This document shows, one piece after another, positions 16,044 to 24,267 of a stretch of 64,000 nucleotides of DNA (position 1 is its first letter; each line of letters opens with the position of its first letter). The notes beneath the pieces were generated by a model. That model was not told the DNA's origin and made no database searches. It was given only the letters and a program-made list of their open reading frames with translations. The translations under genes were made by a program, and so were the position numbers. The stretch lies in contig NZ_JAGGOT010000048.1 in the NCBI RefSeq assembly GCF_018614195.1, forward strand, positions 1 through 64,000, in the 5' to 3' direction. The DNA is from Streptomyces sp. ISL-43. GTDB taxonomy: Bacteria > Actinomycetota > Actinomycetes > Streptomycetales > Streptomycetaceae.

Positions 16044-17339
16044 TCAGGCGCTCTCCAGATACTGGCCGTCGTACCGGCCCGAGGGCTGCTGGTCGGGGAC
16101 GGAGTAGGGATCGGCGTACGGGTCCGCGTACGGGTCGGTGGGCGTGTACTGATCGCTGGGCTGCGGCGACACGCCGTCGGGGCCCACCAGGGCGCCCGGG
16201 TCGGACGGGATGCCCGGGTCGGACGGGACGTCCGTGGGCAGGTCCGAGGGCAGGTCGGAAGGAAGGTCCGAGGCGGGCGGCGGGGCCGTGGGGTTCCCCT
16301 GGGGGACGTCCGAGGGGGGCTGGGTGGGGAACGCCGGGGTGTTCGGCACGCTCTGCGGGGCGTCCGGCGGACAGTCGGCCGCGCGCGGGTCCGGACTCTG
16401 GCCGAGGCCCTCTCCTGAGCTCGACGTGCCGGGCGTGGGCGGCGCGGTGCGGGCGAGGCTGTTGCCGTCCGGGGTCGGGCAGGGATCGGCCGGCGTGGTG
16501 CCGGGCGGGGTCGAGGGCCCTGCGGGGATGCCGGCGGCCGGGTCGTACGGGGGCGGCACCTGCGGTGCCCGGTCCTGGGCGCCGTCGTCGCCGGTCTTGC
16601 GTTCGAGCCAGGTGTTGTCGGTCATGTCGACGATGACCAGGTTGTTGATCACCTGCACGGTCGGTTCGATGACGATGACCTGGTTGGGCTGGTAGCCCGT
16701 CCAGGGGTCGCCCTTGAGAACCGGGGCCCCCTTGGCGGCGCGCGGGGGGAGCAGCGGGTTTCCGCACGCGCAGCGGACGCGGGGCATTCCGTGGCCGTCC
16801 ACGAGGACGGCGGTGCCGGCCTGCAGGACGGACTGGAAGGCGTTCGGGCCGCCGTCGGCGAAGCCGTGGTTGGTCACCCGGGTGTCGGCGCGCAGCACGA
16901 CCGGGGTGAGGCCGCGCAGGAACTCGGGGATCCCCTCCTGCTCCACCTGGGCGGCCTCGGCGAAGGCGCGGGCCTTGCCGTCGTCCGAGGTGAGGGACTG
17001 GACCTGTGCTTCCACGTCGCAGCTGCCGAGGCGCTGGGTTCCGCCGTACAGGCCGGGGGTGGCCGCGTTGACGGTCCGGACGCCCTGGCCGGTCGGGTTG
17101 GGCAGCGGGGGCTGGACGGGCGCGGACTCGCCGGTGGCGGAGGAGGTCGTGAAGGGATCGGGGCCGGCGGCGGCCACGGGCTGGAGGTGGACCTCCTGGC
17201 TTTCGGCGGCGGGGCCCTTGGTCTGCCCGTCGTCGCCGGAGGCGCCGCAGGCCGCGGCGAGGAGTCCGAGGACGGTGAAGAGGGCCGCACGGGCCGGTGC
17301 GTGACGACGCGGCGCCTGACGAGGTGTCGGTGCGTGCAC
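16044..17339 (-). CDS. DUF6777-type secreted lipoprotein with Pro/Asp-rich repeat tail
   Basis: The 431-residue protein has a lipoprotein signal (lipobox LLAAACGAS). A globular domain of about 180 residues contains LYGGTQRLGSCDVEAQV, GIPEFLRGLTPVVLRADTRVTNHGF and RVRCACGNPLLPP, which I associate with the DUF6777 family; that assignment is from memory. The C-terminal third is low-complexity, with repeated SDLPSD and ADPY units. The GTG start at 17339 is chosen for its AAGGGAGA site eight bases upstream; the open frame extends further but has no coding look. It is co-oriented with, and seven bases from, the phosphatase regulator. The function is unknown. Confidence 0.8.
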   Translation of the reverse strand: MHAPTPRQAPRRHAPARAALFTVLGLLAAACGASGDDGQTKGPAAESQEVHLQPVAAAGPDPFTTSSATGESAPVQPPLPNPTGQGVRTVNAATPGLYGGTQRLGSCDVEAQVQSLTSDDGKARAFAEAAQVEQEGIPEFLRGLTPVVLRADTRVTNHGFADGGPNAFQSVLQAGTAVLVDGHGMPRVRCACGNPLLPPRAAKGAPVLKGDPWTGYQPNQVIVIEPTVQVINNLVIVDMTDNTWLERKTGDDGAQDRAPQVPPPYDPAAGIPAGPSTPPGTTPADPCPTPDGNSLARTAPPTPGTSSSGEGLGQSPDPRAADCPPDAPQSVPNTPAFPTQPPSDVPQGNPTAPPPASDLPSDLPSDLPTDVPSDPGIPSDPGALVGPDGVSPQPSDQYTPTDPYADPYADPYSVPDQQPSGRYDGQYLESA

Positions 17340-17429
17340 GTTGTATCTCCCTTTTCGCCCCGGTTGCTCCCTCTTGTCTGCCGCATGCGGACGGCCGCCG
17401 CAACCCGAGGAGCGCGAGCCGGCGGGCGT

Positions 17430-17445
17430 CTTGAACATGTTCAAG
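17430..17445. promoter_or_regulatory. Palindromic operator 1 (CTTGAACATGTTCAAG)
   Basis: A perfect 16-bp palindrome whose left half overlaps the -35 hexamer TTGAAC of the YndJ promoter. Its core TTGAAC-NN-GTTCAA recurs 41 bp further on, centre to centre. Such paired sites usually bind a TetR- or LacI-like dimer; no such regulator gene lies within several kilobases. Confidence 0.7.
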
Positions 17446-17459
17446 TGAGCCTCTAAGCT
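17431..17459 (+). promoter_or_regulatory. Promoter of the YndJ-DUF1990-LMF operon
   Basis: TTGAAC at 17431-17436 and TAAGCT at 17454-17459 are separated by exactly 17 bp, a good vegetative promoter. It lies between and across the two palindromes, so occupancy of either site should block it. Confidence 0.65.
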
Positions 17460-17471
17460 CATGAGCGTGGA

Positions 17472-17485
17472 TTGAACGCGTTCAA
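17472..17485. promoter_or_regulatory. Palindromic operator 2 (TTGAACGCGTTCAA)
   Basis: A perfect 14-bp palindrome with the same TTGAAC-NN-GTTCAA core as operator 1, just downstream of the predicted transcription start. It also contains an in-frame TTG that should not be taken as the start of the YndJ gene. Confidence 0.7.
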
Positions 17486-17513
17486 AGCGTTCGTCGTCGG
17501 AGGGGAGTCCGCG

Positions 17514-18485
17514 GTGACGGTACTGGTGAACCTGATCGTCACCCTGGGCATGCTCTACGTGGTCCCGGCCGGCCTGCGCCTGATCGATCCGGTCCGGCTG
17601 CGCCGGACGGCGCGGCTCTGGCCGGCCTTCGCGACCCCCGGGGCGGTGTGCCTCTGGCTGCCGCGCGGCGCCCCGGCCACCGTCCTCGCGGCACTCTACG
17701 CGGCGGCCACCCTGGCCCTCGCGGCCGCGGCGGCGGCCCGGCTGTCCCGGGCCCTCACCCGGAATCCGGCCCGGGGTTCCACCGGGCCCGGGCCCGCCGA
17801 GGTCGCCGTGCTCACCGCGCTGGCCGCCCCCTCGGTCGCCGGGACGGCCCTGGTCGCCGAACGCGCCGGATACCGGCTCTTCGGCTTCGACCTCGACATC
17901 CTGGCGCTGACCGTGCCGCACTTCCACTTCGCCGGGTTCGCGGCCGCCCTGGTCGCGGGCCTGGTCTGCCGGGCCTGCCCGCCCGGGGCCGGCGCACCCG
18001 GGACGTCCGGACCCGCCGCGTCCGCAGCCCTCGCGCGCTGGGCGGCGTACAGCGTCCCGGCCGGCACCCTGCTCGTGCTCCTCGGCTACTTCGTCGACGA
18101 CTGGGCGGAGCTGGCGGGCGCGGTGACGCTGACCGGCGGTATGTGGGCCGTGGCCCTGCTGACCTGGCGGGACGTCCGCCCCGCCGTCCGCGACCGGGAC
18201 CGAGTCACCGCGGCGCTGCTCGCGACCTCGGCCGCCGTCCTGGTGGCCACCATGCTGCTCGCCCTGTGGTGGGCGCTCGGCGAGGCCACCGGGATCGCGC
18301 ACCCCACCTTGACCTGGATGGCCGCGACCCACGGCCTCGGCAACGCCCTCGGGTTCGCCCTGTGCTCGCTGCTGGCCTGGCGCCGGCTCGCCGCCGATCC
18401 GGCCGGACCCCCCGAACCCGCCGCCCTCCTTTCCCGGCACGCCGGGCGGACCGGCCGGCCCGCCCGAACGGAGACCCCGTCATGA
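17514..18485 (+). CDS. YndJ-family multi-helix membrane protein
   Basis: The 323-residue protein has about nine to ten hydrophobic helices and the conserved-looking HFHFAGFAAALV segment, matching the YndJ family known from Bacillus and actinobacteria, whose biochemical role is not known. The GTG at 17514 is preferred because GGAGGGGAG ends seven bases before it; the in-frame TTG at 17472 falls inside an operator. The stop overlaps the start of the DUF1990 gene (ATGA), which indicates translational coupling. Expression should be controlled by the twin palindromes just upstream. Confidence 0.85.
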   Translation: MTVLVNLIVTLGMLYVVPAGLRLIDPVRLRRTARLWPAFATPGAVCLWLPRGAPATVLAALYAAATLALAAAAAARLSRALTRNPARGSTGPGPAEVAVLTALAAPSVAGTALVAERAGYRLFGFDLDILALTVPHFHFAGFAAALVAGLVCRACPPGAGAPGTSGPAASAALARWAAYSVPAGTLLVLLGYFVDDWAELAGAVTLTGGMWAVALLTWRDVRPAVRDRDRVTAALLATSAAVLVATMLLALWWALGEATGIAHPTLTWMAATHGLGNALGFALCSLLAWRRLAADPAGPPEPAALLSRHAGRTGRPARTETPS

Positions 18486-19078
18486 CCCGCCTCATCAGCG
18501 AGGGCCGCAGCACCTTCAACTACCCCGACCGGGGCGCCACGGCCCGCCGGCCGCTGCCCGCCGGGTACAACCTCACCCACCACCGCACCCGGATCGGATC
18601 CGGGCGGGCCGTCCTCGAAGCCGCCGGAGCCGCCGTCACCACCTTCCGCGCGCACCGCAGCTCGGGCATGCTCGTCACGGCCGGAGCCGGCCCCGTCCGG
18701 CCGGGCGACCGGGTCGTGGTCGGGATCGGCGTCGGCCCCCTGTGGATCGACGCCCCCTGCGAGGTGATCTGGACGGCGTACGAGCCCCGGCGGGTCGGTT
18801 TCGCCTACGGGACGCTGACCGGGCACCCCGAGAGCGGCGAGGAGTCCTTCGTGGTGGACATGGAGGAGGACGGCTCGGTGTGGTTCGAGGTCACCGCCTT
18901 CAGCCGCCCGGGGAGCTGGTACACCCGGATCGGGGGTCCGGTGATCCCCTTCCTCCAGCTGCGCTACGCCCGCCGGCTCGGCCGCTACGTCCGCAGGCTC
19001 GCCGTGGGCGCCCGCCCGGCCGGATACTGGAGGGGATGGACTGGTTCACGGCGCCCGGATACTGGCTGGGGCGGCTGA
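18482..19078 (+). CDS. DUF1990 family protein
   Basis: The 198-residue protein begins MTRLISEGRSTFNYPDRGAT and contains LPAGYNLTHHRTRIGSG, VGIGVGPLWIDAPCEVIW and the C-terminal GYGTLTGHPESGEESF-type region (here FAYGTLTGHPESGEESFVV). These are typical of DUF1990, a SRPBCC-like fold of unknown activity. It starts in an ATGA overlap with the YndJ gene and overlaps the next gene by 43 bases. The YndJ/DUF1990 pairing is seen in other actinobacteria, to my knowledge, so the two probably work together on one membrane-linked task. Confidence 0.88.
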   Translation: MTRLISEGRSTFNYPDRGATARRPLPAGYNLTHHRTRIGSGRAVLEAAGAAVTTFRAHRSSGMLVTAGAGPVRPGDRVVVGIGVGPLWIDAPCEVIWTAYEPRRVGFAYGTLTGHPESGEESFVVDMEEDGSVWFEVTAFSRPGSWYTRIGGPVIPFLQLRYARRLGRYVRRLAVGARPAGYWRGWTGSRRPDTGWGG

Positions 19079-20526
19079 TCTTCCAGAGGGCCCTGGCCGG
19101 TGTCTACCTCGTCGCCTTCGCCGGGGCCGCCCTGCAGTTCCGGGCACTGATCGGGGCGCACGGCATGCTGCCCGTGCCGCGGTACGTGCGGTACGTGCCG
19201 TTTCGCCGTGCCCCGAGCCTGTTCCAACTCCACTACTCCGACCGGTTCTTCGCCGTCTGCGCCTGGACGGGGGCGGTGCTCGCGGCGGCGCTCGCCGCGG
19301 GGGCCGGGGACGCCGTGCCGCTCGGCGCGGCGATGGCGATGTGGGCGCTGCTGTGGCTGCTCTACCTGTCCATCGTGAACGTGGGGCAGACCTGGTACTC
19401 CTTCGGCTGGGAGTCGCTGCTGCTGGAGGTCGGCTTCCTGGCCGTCTTCCTCGGCAACGCGAGAGCCGGGCCGCCGGTCCTGGTGCTGTGGCTGCTGCGC
19501 TGGGTGGTCTTCCGGGTGGAGTTCGGCGCGGGACTGATCAAGATGCGGGGCGACGCCTGCTGGCGCAAGCTCACCTGCCTGTACTTCCATCACGAGACGC
19601 AGCCGATGCCCGGGCCGCTGAGCTGGTTCTTCCACCATCTGCCGAAACCGCTGCACCGGGTGGAGTGCGCCGCCAACCACGTGACCCAGCTGATCGTCCC
19701 GGTGCTGCTGTTCGCCCCGCAGCCGGTGGCCTCGTACGCGGCCCTGGTGATCGTGGCGACGCAGCTGTGGCTGGTGCTGTCCGGGAACTTCGCCTGGCTG
19801 AACTGGCTGACGATCGTGCTCGCCGTCCCGGCCGTCGACTTCACCCGGTTCTCCTGGATCCCGGGGCTCGGCGCGAACGCGGGAACGCCGCCGGAGGCCG
19901 CCTCCCGGGCGGGGCCGATCTGGTACGTGGTCCTGGTGTGCGCGCTGACCGCGCTGGTGCTGGTGCTGAGCCGGCATCCGGTGGCCAACATGCTCTCGCG
20001 CGGCCAGGTGATGAACCGGTCCTTCGACTCCCTCCACCTGGTCAACACCTACGGGGCGTTCGGCACGGTGGGGCGGATCCGCGACGAGGTGGTCGTGGAG
20101 GGCACCGCCGACCGGACGCCTTCCGAGGACGGCGCGTGGCGGGAGTACGGGTTCAAGGGAAAGCCGGGCGACGTGCGCCGCACGCCGCGCCAGTTCGCCC
20201 CGTACCACCTGCGCCTGGACTGGCTGATGTGGTTCGCGGCGCTCTCCCCCGGCTACGCGCGGGACTGGTTCGGGCCGTTCGTGGAACGGCTGCTGGCGGG
20301 CGACCGGGACACGCTGCGGCTGATCCGGTACAACCCCTTCCCGGACGCCCCGCCGCGCTACGTCCGGGCGCGGCTGTACCGCTACCGGTTCACGACCTGG
20401 CGGGAGCTCCGCGAGACCGGGGCGTGGTGGCACCGCACACTGGTGCGCGAGTACATGCCGCCGACCCGGCTCGCGGCCTCATCCGATTCCCGTGGCCGGT
20501 GGCCGGAGTCCTCAGAGCCCGAGTAG
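19036..20526 (+). CDS. Lipase maturation factor (LMF) family membrane protein
   Basis: The 496-residue protein has several transmembrane helices in its first 320 residues, with signature stretches QTWYSFGWESLLLEVGFLA and WVVFRVEFGAGLIKMRGDACW. A soluble C-terminal domain follows, with HLVNTYGAFGTVGRIRDEVVVEG, EYGFKGKPGD and LRLIRYNPFPDAPPRYVRARLYRY. These mark the LMF family, whose vertebrate members help lipases fold in the ER; the bacterial role is not established. The start chosen is ATG 19036, next to GGAGG, overlapping the end of the DUF1990 gene. It ends tail-to-tail with the epimerase gene, overlapping by 15 bases. Confidence 0.9.
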   Translation: MDWFTAPGYWLGRLIFQRALAGVYLVAFAGAALQFRALIGAHGMLPVPRYVRYVPFRRAPSLFQLHYSDRFFAVCAWTGAVLAAALAAGAGDAVPLGAAMAMWALLWLLYLSIVNVGQTWYSFGWESLLLEVGFLAVFLGNARAGPPVLVLWLLRWVVFRVEFGAGLIKMRGDACWRKLTCLYFHHETQPMPGPLSWFFHHLPKPLHRVECAANHVTQLIVPVLLFAPQPVASYAALVIVATQLWLVLSGNFAWLNWLTIVLAVPAVDFTRFSWIPGLGANAGTPPEAASRAGPIWYVVLVCALTALVLVLSRHPVANMLSRGQVMNRSFDSLHLVNTYGAFGTVGRIRDEVVVEGTADRTPSEDGAWREYGFKGKPGDVRRTPRQFAPYHLRLDWLMWFAALSPGYARDWFGPFVERLLAGDRDTLRLIRYNPFPDAPPRYVRARLYRYRFTTWRELRETGAWWHRTLVREYMPPTRLAASSDSRGRWPESSEPE

Positions 20527-21495
20527 CGCGGCCTCCTGCTCCGGCGATATGCGCTTGGACGGCCGGTCGGAGCGCTGCGGGGCCACCCCGCCCAGTCCCT
20601 GGAGCCAGGTCCAGGTGTCGGCGACGGTCTCCTCGACCGGCCGGCACTTCAGTCCTGCCGCGAGCGCCTTGGTGACGTCGCCGCCGAACATGAAGTCGTG
20701 CATCTCGCCCTCGGGGAGCCAGATCGGCAGCTCGGTCCAGGGTTCCACGCCGGCCTCCTCGATCCGGTCCTGGCCGGTCCAGTGGAACTCCGCTCCACCG
20801 CCGGTCACCGCCGCGCAGGCGGCGAGGAGACCGCCCATCGTGGCGTGGCCGGTCGGGGAGACCACGTTGTACGGGCCGCCGTGCCCGGCTTCGGCCGCGT
20901 CCAGGGTCCAGTGCGCGAGGTCGCGGACGTCGACGTACTGGAGCGGGAGACCGGGCCGGCCGGGGGCGAGCGTGGGGCCGCCCCGCGCGGTGCGGTTCAG
21001 CCACCAGGGCAGCCGGCCGACGTTCTCGTAGGGGCCGATGATGAGCCCGGCGCGGACCAGCAGGGCGCGGTCACCGAAGGCTTCCACGGCCGCCATCTCG
21101 CCGCCGCGCTTGTCCTGCGCGTACGCCACGGTGTCGGCGTCGGGCGAGCCCTCGACCAGCGGGCCGTCCTCCGCCAGCCCGGCCGGGGCCGGGTAGGTGT
21201 ACACGGAGCGGCTGGACATGTACGCGTACCGGCCGGTCCGGCCGGCGAGCAGCCGGGCGCTGTCGCGCACGGCGGTGGGGGCGCCGCCCCAGGTGTCGAC
21301 GACGAGGTCCCACTCCCCCTCGGCGAGGGCGTCCAGGCCGCCGGGGGCGGTGCGGTCCCCGTGCAGGGCCTTGGTGCCCGGCGGGGGCGCGTGGTGACCG
21401 CGGTGGAAGACGGTCACCTCCCACCCGCGGTCCAGGGCGTCTTCGGTGATCGCGCGCCCGACGAATTCGGTTCCACCCAACATCAGCAGCTTCAT
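20512..21495 (-). CDS. NAD-dependent epimerase/dehydratase (extended SDR)
   Basis: The 327-residue protein starts MKLLMLGGTEFVGRAI, a Rossmann glycine motif of the extended SDR type. The usual YxxxK position is occupied by YAQDKRGGE. GLIIGPYEN and VDVRDLAHWTLDA are typical of the isoflavone-reductase/mRNA-binding-like branch. The substrate is unknown; this branch includes sugar-nucleotide and small-molecule reductases. The ATG at 21495 is chosen over an upstream in-frame start because the glycine motif normally begins within a few residues of Met1. It converges on the LMF gene. Confidence 0.88.
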   Translation of the reverse strand: MKLLMLGGTEFVGRAITEDALDRGWEVTVFHRGHHAPPPGTKALHGDRTAPGGLDALAEGEWDLVVDTWGGAPTAVRDSARLLAGRTGRYAYMSSRSVYTYPAPAGLAEDGPLVEGSPDADTVAYAQDKRGGEMAAVEAFGDRALLVRAGLIIGPYENVGRLPWWLNRTARGGPTLAPGRPGLPLQYVDVRDLAHWTLDAAEAGHGGPYNVVSPTGHATMGGLLAACAAVTGGGAEFHWTGQDRIEEAGVEPWTELPIWLPEGEMHDFMFGGDVTKALAAGLKCRPVEETVADTWTWLQGLGGVAPQRSDRPSKRISPEQEAALLGL

Positions 21496-21635
21496 GCCGA
21501 TCAGCGTGCCCCGCGCCGGGGGCGGGCGGAACCCTTGATCGCCCACAGCGATGACGCCGACGGCGTACGGCTTCGGGGAACTTCCGAGCCCCCGTCGCCG
21601 GTCGTCGGCGCGGGGGCTCGGATGTGCCGTGGGTC

Positions 21636-21812
21636 CTAGTCGATGCCGGGCAGGATGTGCGGCTCCGCGAGGTCGTCCTCGTAGCCCGCGAGGCGGATCG
21701 GGGCGGACCGGGCCCAGACCTCCAGGTTGCCGAGCGTCTCGGGGCGCTTACTGTTCCGCGACCCCGTACCTTCCATCGGCACCTGGTCGGTCTTCGTCAG
21801 TTCTGGTGTCAC
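21636..21812 (-). CDS. 58-residue peptide of unknown function
   Basis: The GTG start has an excellent AAAGGAG site seven bases upstream. The peptide is hydrophilic at its N-terminus (TPELTKTDQVPMEGTGSR), followed by RPETLGNLEVWARS and APIRLAGYEDDLAEPHILPGID. There is no signal peptide, no membrane helix and no Cys. Codon use is strongly Streptomyces-like, with G/C at most third positions. The composition (a leader-like charged half and a distinct C-terminal half) recalls small RiPP precursors, but no maturation enzymes are nearby. It could equally be a small regulatory protein. It is transcribed toward the epimerase gene, 140 bases upstream of it. Confidence 0.65.
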   Translation of the reverse strand: MTPELTKTDQVPMEGTGSRNSKRPETLGNLEVWARSAPIRLAGYEDDLAEPHILPGID

Positions 21813-22102
21813 CGCGCACTCCTTTGTGTCGCGTAACCCGGCGGGCGGGACCGCGAGCCGGTACAGGAATAAAGGGATTCCGGACGCGGTGGCGCCTTGG
21901 TGGAGCGAGTGCCCGGGTGGGGCTCTCATGCGGATCAGAGTACACATATGAGCGGACCCCCGCTCGATGGAAAGGTAAAATCCACTCCGGACCACTTGTT
22001 TTCTCCCCGAGTTCAGTACTCACACCTCAGCACGTCACCGGCGGCTGATCTGCTCGACGGCGCCGTTCGGGTGAATGCGGACGGGCGACGAGGGGAGCGT
22101 CA

Positions 22103-22525
22103 GTGGCGGGGTCCGAGGTGCCGGCGGTCGTACGAAGCGTCGGGGAACTGCTGGATCTGCTGCTCGCCGGCCACCCGGCGGCGGGCCACGGGCTGCGGAC
22201 GGCGGCGTCGCTGCGCCGCTCGCACCCGTACGACAAGGAGCTCCAGGTCGCGGGCCTGCTGCACGGTCTGGGCCGGCCCGGGCCTACGGCGCGGGCGCTC
22301 CGCCCGCTCCTGGGCGAGCGGGTGGCCCGGCTGGTACGGCTGTGCGCGGCGGGCGCCGGTCCGGCGGCGGAGGCGGGCGCCGGCGCCGATGCCGGAACCG
22401 ACGTCGAGGCCCTGAGGCTGGCGGTCGACGCCGGCCGGAGCCCGGGCCCGGGAGCGGGCGTGCTGGAGGACTGGCGCCCGGTGCTGGAACTGGTCGCGGC
22501 GGGGGCGTACGACCGAACGGGGTGA
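22103..22525 (+). CDS. Small HD-domain-like protein with degenerate metal motif
   Basis: The 140-residue Ala/Gly-rich helical protein contains HPYDKELQVAGLLHGLGRPG. This matches the position of the HD motif in phosphohydrolases (usually LLHDLG), but with Gly in place of the metal-binding Asp, so catalysis is doubtful. The GTG start follows GAGGGGAG. A bidirectional hairpin at 22533-22570 closes it. The call is tentative, based on the local pattern only. Confidence 0.6.
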   Translation: MAGSEVPAVVRSVGELLDLLLAGHPAAGHGLRTAASLRRSHPYDKELQVAGLLHGLGRPGPTARALRPLLGERVARLVRLCAAGAGPAAEAGAGADAGTDVEALRLAVDAGRSPGPGAGVLEDWRPVLELVAAGAYDRTG

Positions 22526-22532
22526 ACGGGGC

Positions 22533-22570
22533 GCGCCCCCGGGCCCTCTCGGAAGAGGGGCCGGGGGCGC
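22533..22570. terminator. Bidirectional terminator hairpin between convergent genes
   Basis: A 17-bp stem with one mismatch (22533-22549 with 22554-22570) and a CGGA loop sits between the stops of the HD-like gene (22525) and the SDR gene (22598). It can serve both strands. Confidence 0.8.
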
Positions 22571-22597
22571 GAAGGGGACCGGGTGGGGACGGGCGGC

Positions 22598-24073
22598 CTA
22601 CCAGTTGGCGGGCGCGTAGTCCTTCAGGAAGACGCCGAACAGGTCCTCGCCGGCCTCGCCGCGCACGATCGGGTCGTAGACCCGGGCCGCGCCGTCGACC
22701 AGGTCGAGCGGGGCGTGGAAGCCCTCCTCGGCGAGGCGGATCTTGTCGGGGTGCGGGCGCTCGTCGGTGATCCAGCCGGTGTCGACGGCGGTCATCAGGA
22801 TCTGGTCCTTCTGGAACATCTCCTGGGCGCTGGTGCGCGTCAGCATGTTCAGCGCGGCCTTGGCCATGTTGGTGTGCGGGTGGCCGGCGCCCTTGTAGCC
22901 GCGGCTGAAGACACCCTCCATGGCGGAGACGTTGACCACGTACCTGCGGCCGGCCTCGGCCGCCGCCATCGCCGGGCGCAGCTTGCTGATCAGGATGAAC
23001 GGCGCGGTGGAGTTGCACAGCTGCACTTCGAGCAGCTCGATCGGGTCCACCTCGGACACCGTCTGGATCCAGCTGTTGGTGTCGTGCAGGTCGGGGACCA
23101 GGCCGCCCGCGTCGATCGCGGTGCCGGCGGCGATCCGCTCCAGGGAGGCGGACCCGGAGACGAGCGCCAGCTCGGTGATGTCCTGGGCGCTGAGCTTCTC
23201 CCCCTTGCCGGTGGGCAGGGCGGCGACGCGGTCGACGGTGCCGCTGCCGAAGGTGCCGATGACCTCGGCGGCGGGCAGCTCGCCGGCCGGCAGCGGGGCG
23301 CCCTCGGCGGCGACGAGCTCGCTGTAGGCGCCCGGGGAGCGGCGTACGGTCTGCGCGGCGTTGTTGATCAGGATGTCGAGCGGGCCCTCGGCGGCGACCG
23401 AGTCGGCCAGCGCGACGACCTGGGCCGGGTCGCGCAGGTCGATGCCGACGATCTTCAGGCGGTGCAGCCACTCGGAGCTGTCGGGCATCGCCTTGAAGCG
23501 GCGGATCGCGTCACCGGGGAAGCGCGTGGTGATGGTGGTGTGCGCGCCGTCGCGCAGCAGCCGCAGCGCGATGTACATGCCGATCTTGGCGCGGCCGCCG
23601 GTGAGCAGGGCGCGCCGGCCGGTCAGGTCGGTGCGGGCGTCGCGGCGCGCGTGGTTGAAGGCGGCGCAGTCCTGGCAGAGCTGGTGGTAGAAGGCGTCGA
23701 CCTCGACGTAGCGCGTCTTGCAGATGTAGCAGGAGCGCGGGCGCTGCAGTATTCCGGCGATCGGGCCCTTGGCGGCGGCGGTCAGGGCGTTGCCCTGGGT
23801 CTCGTCGTCGATGCGCTCGGCGGAACCGGTCGCGGTCGCCTCGGTGACGGCCTTGTCGTTGGCGGTCTTGGCGGCGCGGCGGTCCTGGCGGCGGCGCTGC
23901 TTGACCGTCCGGTAGAGGCCGGCGGTGGCGCGGCGTACGGTGATGGCGTCCGGGTGGTCGACATCGAGTTTGTCGAGCTCGTCGAGCACGCTGAGGCAGA
24001 GGGCCAGCCGGTCGGGGTCGATGCCCGGCCCGTAGCCGTGCACGTGGTCCTGGCTGTCTTCGGTCACCGTCAT
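22598..24073 (-). CDS. SDR oxidoreductase with N-terminal zinc-ribbon module
   Basis: The 491-residue protein has a charged N-terminal helical region (about 30-100) and a zinc-ribbon-like module (CYICKTRYVEVD then CQDC, about 140-165). An SDR Rossmann domain follows, with RRALLTGGRAKIGMYIALRLL (cofactor loop), ILINNAAQT and NVSAMEGVFSRGYKGAGHPHTNMAKAALN, where the catalytic Ser-Tyr-Lys set is altered. The family is common in actinobacteria as an oversized SDR of unknown substrate. The ATG at 24073 is chosen because the frame upstream of it lies across the predicted promoter (24137-24166). Confidence 0.85.
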   Translation of the reverse strand: MTVTEDSQDHVHGYGPGIDPDRLALCLSVLDELDKLDVDHPDAITVRRATAGLYRTVKQRRRQDRRAAKTANDKAVTEATATGSAERIDDETQGNALTAAAKGPIAGILQRPRSCYICKTRYVEVDAFYHQLCQDCAAFNHARRDARTDLTGRRALLTGGRAKIGMYIALRLLRDGAHTTITTRFPGDAIRRFKAMPDSSEWLHRLKIVGIDLRDPAQVVALADSVAAEGPLDILINNAAQTVRRSPGAYSELVAAEGAPLPAGELPAAEVIGTFGSGTVDRVAALPTGKGEKLSAQDITELALVSGSASLERIAAGTAIDAGGLVPDLHDTNSWIQTVSEVDPIELLEVQLCNSTAPFILISKLRPAMAAAEAGRRYVVNVSAMEGVFSRGYKGAGHPHTNMAKAALNMLTRTSAQEMFQKDQILMTAVDTGWITDERPHPDKIRLAEEGFHAPLDLVDGAARVYDPIVRGEAGEDLFGVFLKDYAPANW

Positions 24074-24136
24074 GCCCGCTGCCGTTCCTTGATCACTCGT
24101 CCGCGTCCGCCTGCTGCGGAAGTCCTCAAAAGGGCT

Positions 24137-24166
24137 AGTGTACGGATCCCCCGTCCCGGAAGACAA
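24137..24166 (-). promoter_or_regulatory. Promoter of the zinc-ribbon SDR gene
   Basis: On the minus strand TTGTCT (24166-24161) and TACACT (24142-24137) are 18 bp apart. The leader to the ATG at 24073 would be about 57 bases. Confidence 0.55.
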
Positions 24167-24267
24167 ACCTGCTCCCGTGTACTGCGTACGGACTACTCCT
24201 CACGCCTGACGCGTGACCGAATGTAGGGGTCTGTAGGGGGAGGAATAGCTCCCGCCGGTCGGGCATT

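Noticed and set aside
17472..17513. TTG at 17472 as the start of the YndJ gene
   Set aside because: It lies inside a palindromic operator just after the predicted transcription start, has no ribosome-binding site, and adds polar residues; GTG 17514 has a strong site.
21636..21812. Lasso-peptide or graspetide precursor
   Set aside because: No cyclase, protease, RiPP recognition element or ATP-grasp gene nearby, and no recognised leader motif; kept only as an unknown peptide.
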